NCBI GenBank assembly: GCA_039810085.1
Contig: JBDHWG010000022.1
Coordinates: forward strand, 32,630 to 96,629
Source: JBDHWG01 sp039810085
GTDB lineage: Bacteria; Chloroflexota; Anaerolineae; Epilineales; JAHCIE01
Direction of reading: 5' to 3'
DNA length: 64,000 nt
A model generated the notes under the pieces. The model saw only the letters and a program-made list of their open reading frames with translations, was not told the DNA's origin and did no database searches. Positions 60,424 to 64,000 of this stretch are shown one piece after another. How positions within the stretch are numbered: the stretch's first letter is position 1; every line of letters begins with the position of its first letter. The translations under genes and the position numbers were made by a program.

Positions 60424-62787
60424 CTATGCCTCGGCCAGCGCGTAGGCGACGGCCTCCTCCATCGTCATCGCCCGGCCCTCGGCCCACGCCGCCGTGAATA
60501 TGTTGGGGTCGAGGCAGGCTTGCGTCGCCGCCAGGTTGTGTTCATATGCCATCCGATCCGCCGGGTCCAGGTGGCTGTGGGCCGCTTGCAGCAGCGCATC
60601 GGCCGCGCCAAATAGCTGCGCCGCTCGTACCGCCTGACCGCGCGCCGCCCACACCGCCGCGAGGCCGGCCGGGCAGGGGATCATCACCGGTTTGAAGCCG
60701 ATCCTCTGCCCAAGAGAGAAGCTTTGCTGGAAAAGTCTCGCGGCGCGCGCAGTGTCGTTGCGGTGCAGCGCCACGTGTCCGAGATTGTGGAGCAGCCAGG
60801 CGGCCAGCATATTGTTCATGTTCAATCGGAGCAGCGTCTGTCCCTCCTCGTAATAGGACTCGGCCTCAGCATAGTTCCCCTGGATGCGGGCCACTTCCCC
60901 CAGGACATTCAGGGCTTCCGCCAGCCCCATCGTGTTGTCCGTCTGCCGGAAGAGGGCCTCGCTTTCTTGCAGCAACGCCTTGGCGCTTTCATAATTCGCC
61001 TGTGTCACCAGTTGGATGCCCAGGTCGATCAGGGCATGCGCAATCCCCGTCTTGTCCCCCATCTCACGATACAGTGCGAGAGCTTTCTCATGTAGCGCCT
61101 GCGCCGCGACGAAGTCGCCCTGCGCAAAGGCCAGTGTGCCCGCTGCGCTCCACACCTTGCCCTGGATGACGGGGGAGGGTTGTTCGGGCAGGCGTAGGGC
61201 CTGGTCGAGCCAGGCGCGTCCCTCGTCCAAGTGGCTATGCAGATACCAGAACCAGCCGAGCGCCCCGACCAGGCGACATCCTACGTCGGCATCGCCGGTG
61301 TCGAGTGACCACTGCAACACGACACGCAGATTGTCGTGCTCTCGCTCCAGCCGTTCCAGCCACTCGGCCTGGCACGGCCCCGACAGCTCTGGCTCCGCTC
61401 GCTCAGCCAGGGCTAGCAGATAGGCGGCGTGTCGGCGCTGAACAGCGTCACCCTCCCCGCTCTTGATAAGCTGCTCCTGCGCGTACTCGCGGACCGTCTC
61501 TAACATGCGGAAGCGCGTCTCGCCCGCCACGTCGCCCAGCGCCCGCAGCAGGCTCTTGTCCACCAGCGCGGCGAGGCCGTCGATGACCGGCATTCCCAGG
61601 TCGCCCTCGACATCGCACACCACCTCCACCGCCGCCAACGTCGCCCCGCCCACGAACACCGCGAAGCGCCGAAACAGCGTCTTCTCCGCCTCGCTCAGCA
61701 GGGCGTAGCTCCACTCAATCGTGGCGCGCAGCGTCTGCTGCCGCGTCGGCAGGTCCCGCGCCCCGCCGCTCGCCAGCGACAACCCCTTGCCCAGGCGGGA
61801 CAGCAGGGCCGTCGGCGAGAGCAGGCGCACCCGGGCCGCCGCCAGCTCGATGGCGAGGGGCAGCCCGTCGAGGCACTCGCAGATTTCTGCCACCGCCGGG
61901 GCATTGTCGCTCGTCAGGCGGAAGTCCGGGCACGCATCGCCCGCGCGCTGAGTGAATAGCGCCACCGCCGAATACGCGGCGATGCGCTCGACCGACGGGA
62001 GAGCGTGCGGCGGTGGGACGGCCAGCGGCTCGACGGGGAAGACGTGCTCGGCGCGCAGCCGCAGCACCTCGCGGCTCGTCACCAATAGCTTCACCGATGG
62101 GGCCGACGCCAGCAGCTCGGCCAGGGTCGGCGCGGCGTCGAGCACCTGCTCGAAGTTGTCCAGCACCAGGAGGGGCGACTTCTCGCGCAGGCTGTCCGTG
62201 AGCGCCTGGCGGTAGGGCTGCCCCGCCGTCTCGCGCACGTCGAGGGCGCGGCCCATCGCCGAGACGACGAGGGCCGGGTCGCGGACGGGGGCGAGATCGA
62301 CGAAGTAGACGCCGTGGGGGAAACGGTCGCGGAGGGCGTCGGCGACGGCCAGGGCCAGACGCGTCTTGCCGCTGCCGCCCGCGCCGGTCAGCGTCACCAG
62401 GCGTACGTCGTCGCGGGACAGCAGCGCGCACAGGGCGGCCACGTCGCGCTCGCGGCCGATGAGGGGCGTCGGCGGCGTGGGCAGGGTGGGGCGCGGGTGC
62501 GAAGGAAGGGATGGGGGAACGGCGACGCTCTCGGTGTCGAGACATTGCGCCTCGTTCGTCCCTTCGCCCCGCGCAAAGCGGACGAAGCGGGGGCGGTCGT
62601 CCGGCGGGATGTCGAGGGCGGCGGCGAGGGCCTCGGCCATGTCGCGCGAGGGCTTGAACTCCTCCGCCTCGACCTTGCGGACGGTCTCGCCGGAGTAGCC
62701 GATGCGGCGGCCCAGCTCGACCTGGGTCAGCCCCAACCCGCGACGGCGGCGCTTGAGCCACTCCCCAAACGACAGCTCCGCGCTCAT
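60424..62787 (-). CDS. XRE-type HTH / STAND ATPase / TPR transcriptional regulator
   Basis: 787 aa. Residues ~8-65 are an XRE HTH (WLKRRRRGLGLTQVELGRRI, GYSGETVRKVEAEEFKPSRD). A Pro-rich linker is followed by PLIGRERDVAALCALLSRDD, Walker A LTGAGGSGKTRLALAVADAL (~130-140), LLVLDNFEQVLDAAPTLAEL and LLVTSREVLRLRAEHVFPVE of the AfsR/NB-ARC-like family. The C-terminal ~300 residues are TPR repeats (GKVWSAAGTLAFAQGDFVAA, LAEALNVLGEVARIQGNYAE, LLHNLGHVALHRNDTARAAR). Probably an ATP-dependent sensor-regulator; its targets are unknown. Stands alone. Confidence 0.92.
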   Translation of the reverse strand: MSAELSFGEWLKRRRRGLGLTQVELGRRIGYSGETVRKVEAEEFKPSRDMAEALAAALDIPPDDRPRFVRFARGEGTNEAQCLDTESVAVPPSLPSHPRPTLPTPPTPLIGRERDVAALCALLSRDDVRLVTLTGAGGSGKTRLALAVADALRDRFPHGVYFVDLAPVRDPALVVSAMGRALDVRETAGQPYRQALTDSLREKSPLLVLDNFEQVLDAAPTLAELLASAPSVKLLVTSREVLRLRAEHVFPVEPLAVPPPHALPSVERIAAYSAVALFTQRAGDACPDFRLTSDNAPAVAEICECLDGLPLAIELAAARVRLLSPTALLSRLGKGLSLASGGARDLPTRQQTLRATIEWSYALLSEAEKTLFRRFAVFVGGATLAAVEVVCDVEGDLGMPVIDGLAALVDKSLLRALGDVAGETRFRMLETVREYAQEQLIKSGEGDAVQRRHAAYLLALAERAEPELSGPCQAEWLERLEREHDNLRVVLQWSLDTGDADVGCRLVGALGWFWYLHSHLDEGRAWLDQALRLPEQPSPVIQGKVWSAAGTLAFAQGDFVAAQALHEKALALYREMGDKTGIAHALIDLGIQLVTQANYESAKALLQESEALFRQTDNTMGLAEALNVLGEVARIQGNYAEAESYYEEGQTLLRLNMNNMLAAWLLHNLGHVALHRNDTARAARLFQQSFSLGQRIGFKPVMIPCPAGLAAVWAARGQAVRAAQLFGAADALLQAAHSHLDPADRMAYEHNLAATQACLDPNIFTAAWAEGRAMTMEEAVAYALAEA

Positions 62788-62941
62788 GGCTCACCACCCG
62801 ATGTGTCACCTATTGTACCGCTTGTTCTACCGCTATTATACCACAAATCGGATATGAATGGACCGCGAGGTGGGCTTTAATGGAGGTAGAAGATCGAGAG
62901 CAAGCCCCAAACCGGGGCACTTCATGAAAGGAGAGTGAGCC

Positions 62942-63508
62942 ATGTACGCGACTATCCATCGCACCGAACAGTGGTTCTCCCACCATCACCTGGCCCTCGG
63001 CGCGCTCATCGCGCTGCTCGCCGTGGTGATTATCGGGCTGGCGCGCTCGGTCACGCTGTACGCGCCCGCGCCGACCGCGCCGGCGATCAAGGCCCCCAGC
63101 GCCGCTTACAGCGCCGCCGTCACGCGCTACCAGGTCCTGAAGGCGGCCCAGGCGGAGGCGCAGGACCGCACGGCGGCCGTCATCGTCCCCGGCCCGAGGG
63201 CGCTCATCCCGACCGCCGAGCAGCGCTACCTGGATTTCAAGGAGCGCCAGGCGGAGACGCAGGACCGCACGACGGTTCCGTCCTCTAGCGCGCCGATCCC
63301 GGCCGCGCAGCAGCGCTACCAGAATGCGAAGAAGCGGCAGGCGGAGATGCAGGACCGCGCGGCGGCGGCCGGACCGACAGCGGCGCAGAGCGCACAGTAC
63401 CAGATGGCGATGATGCGGCTGCGGGACCTCAACACGAGCGGCGATCCTGAGCTTGACGCCGGGCTACTGCCCGGGGCGTATGCCGACGCTCGCTCAGGGC
63501 CTCACTGA
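62942..63508 (+). CDS. Small membrane-anchored protein with three short repeats
   Basis: 188 aa; AAAGGAGAG before ATG. One membrane helix (LALGALIALLAVVIIGLARS) near the N-terminus, then three ~42-residue repeats containing RYQVLKAAQAEAQDRTAAVI, RYLDFKERQAETQDRTTVPS, RYQNAKKRQAEMQDRAAAAG, each ending in ...IP/TA-rich linkers. The repeats look helical and probably extend outside the membrane. I do not recognise a family. Divergent from the XRE regulator by ~150 bp and possibly under its control. Confidence 0.75.
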   Translation: MYATIHRTEQWFSHHHLALGALIALLAVVIIGLARSVTLYAPAPTAPAIKAPSAAYSAAVTRYQVLKAAQAEAQDRTAAVIVPGPRALIPTAEQRYLDFKERQAETQDRTTVPSSSAPIPAAQQRYQNAKKRQAEMQDRAAAAGPTAAQSAQYQMAMMRLRDLNTSGDPELDAGLLPGAYADARSGPH

Positions 63509-63729
63509 GTGAAAGCGCCTAACACCATTCGCACGCCAGATATTGTCAAGACAATCGCCGCGAGAGTGACATGAGTCAGCAAGACAATCGAATAAAGAAG
63601 AAAGGCAGCCCGCTGATGTGCAACGGGCTGCTCTGATTTTGGCCGGATCGAGGGATTCATTTGATGCTGGTCTCCGGCGGCATCGTCCTGCTTCTCCTGG
63701 ACGCAACCGCGCTGGCAAAGCGCCGCAGG

Positions 63730-63870
63730 CACGGGGGCCAGAGGGCAGGCGCAGGGCCAGAGGGCAGGCACGGGGGGCGAGAGGGCAGGCGCAAGGGCCA
63801 GAGGGCAGGCACGGGGGGCGAGAGGGCAGGCGCGGGGGCGAGAGGGCAGGCATGGGGCGATAGGGCAGGC
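63730..63870. repeat. GC-rich tandem repeat (GAGGGCAGGC units)
   Basis: Seven imperfect units of ~17-22 bp, each containing (G)AGGGCAGGC(A/G)C(G/A)GGG. Open frames across it on both strands are low complexity and have no RBS. The surrounding 63509-64000 region holds no gene that I can support. Confidence 0.8.
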
Positions 63871-63874
63871 ACGG

Positions 63875-63898
63875 GGGCCTGCCCGTACGGGCAGGCCC
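63875..63898. repeat. 24-bp perfect palindrome
   Basis: GGGCCTGCCCGT followed directly by its complement ACGGGCAGGCCC, at the end of the tandem repeat. Could be a terminator-like stem or a protein-binding site; its half contains the tandem-repeat core GGGCAGG. Confidence 0.7.
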
Positions 63899-64000
63899 AT
63901 ATGTATCAAGCTAATGGGAGGGAGGCAGGGTCGAGGAGCAATTGATAGGTATGAGGCAGCTTCTTGCGTTTGTTGATGCGACAGCCGATCGTCAAACAAG

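Noticed and set aside
63494..63999. Low-complexity frames (PALSPPRLPSRP / ACPLAPRACPLA) on the minus strand
   Set aside because: Produced by the tandem repeat; no RBS, and biased composition explained by the repeat unit.

Overview
The window is GC-rich DNA that reads like a member of the Chloroflexota. Pointers are threonine/proline-rich secreted proteins ending near a YLPL motif, many STAND/WD40 proteins, eCIS genes with DUF4157 payloads, and dispersed palindromic repeats. This placement is an inference; no rRNA marker is present. No rRNA, tRNA, CRISPR array or transposase was recognised.

Region 1 (1-16.9 kb, minus strand) is the right-hand part of an extracellular contractile injection system (eCIS) locus. 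One long operon runs leftward from a consensus promoter (16919-16947). It encodes an AAA+ ATPase, two DUF4157 payload-like proteins with different C-terminal tips, ankyrin, HEAT and YkgJ-type proteins, the DUF4255 cap/terminator, two sheaths, two tube proteins, a chaperone-like protein joined to a DUF6760 frame through a run of eight G, a repeat-rich protein, a LysM tube-adaptor and the start of the spike gene. Baseplate and fibre genes should lie beyond the left edge.

Region 2 (17-40.5 kb) is a locus of signalling and suicide-type proteins. It holds a two-barrel glycoside hydrolase, a DUF1579-like protein, a lipoprotein, and three operons: (a) C39-like peptidase, unknown protein, caspase-STAND-WD40; (b) SIR2-like protein, STAND-TM protein, SH3-muramidase; (c) receiver-only protein, caspase, SIR2-like protein, STAND-TM-WD40. 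A NarL/FixJ regulator sits between b and c. All three operons are preceded by the same unusual promoter: a palindromic box plus direct repeat, exactly 13 bp, GAGGGATG(C/T)C, 18-19 bp, then TAT(A/G)CT. The three operons therefore probably form one regulon beside the eCIS. A damage- or infection-triggered death/lysis response, possibly tied to eCIS release, is a testable hypothesis and not something the sequence proves.

Region 3 (40.5-54.4 kb) is metabolic. It has a GNAT and an ornithine cyclodeaminase-like gene, then a 12-gene leftward operon: SorC regulator, 2-oxoacid dehydrogenase E1alpha/E1beta/E2, GutM, a glucitol-type PTS with the IIB and C-terminal membrane parts on separate genes, a SAF-domain oxidoreductase, HPr and Enzyme I. 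An AGE-family epimerase is transcribed divergently.

Region 4 (54.4-64 kb) contains dispersed repeats, a secreted PT-rich protein, a DUF5666-like exported protein, a lipase-like hydrolase, the conserved pair ricT-holB, an XRE-STAND-TPR regulator, a small membrane-anchored repeat protein, and a GC-rich tandem repeat with a 24-bp palindrome.
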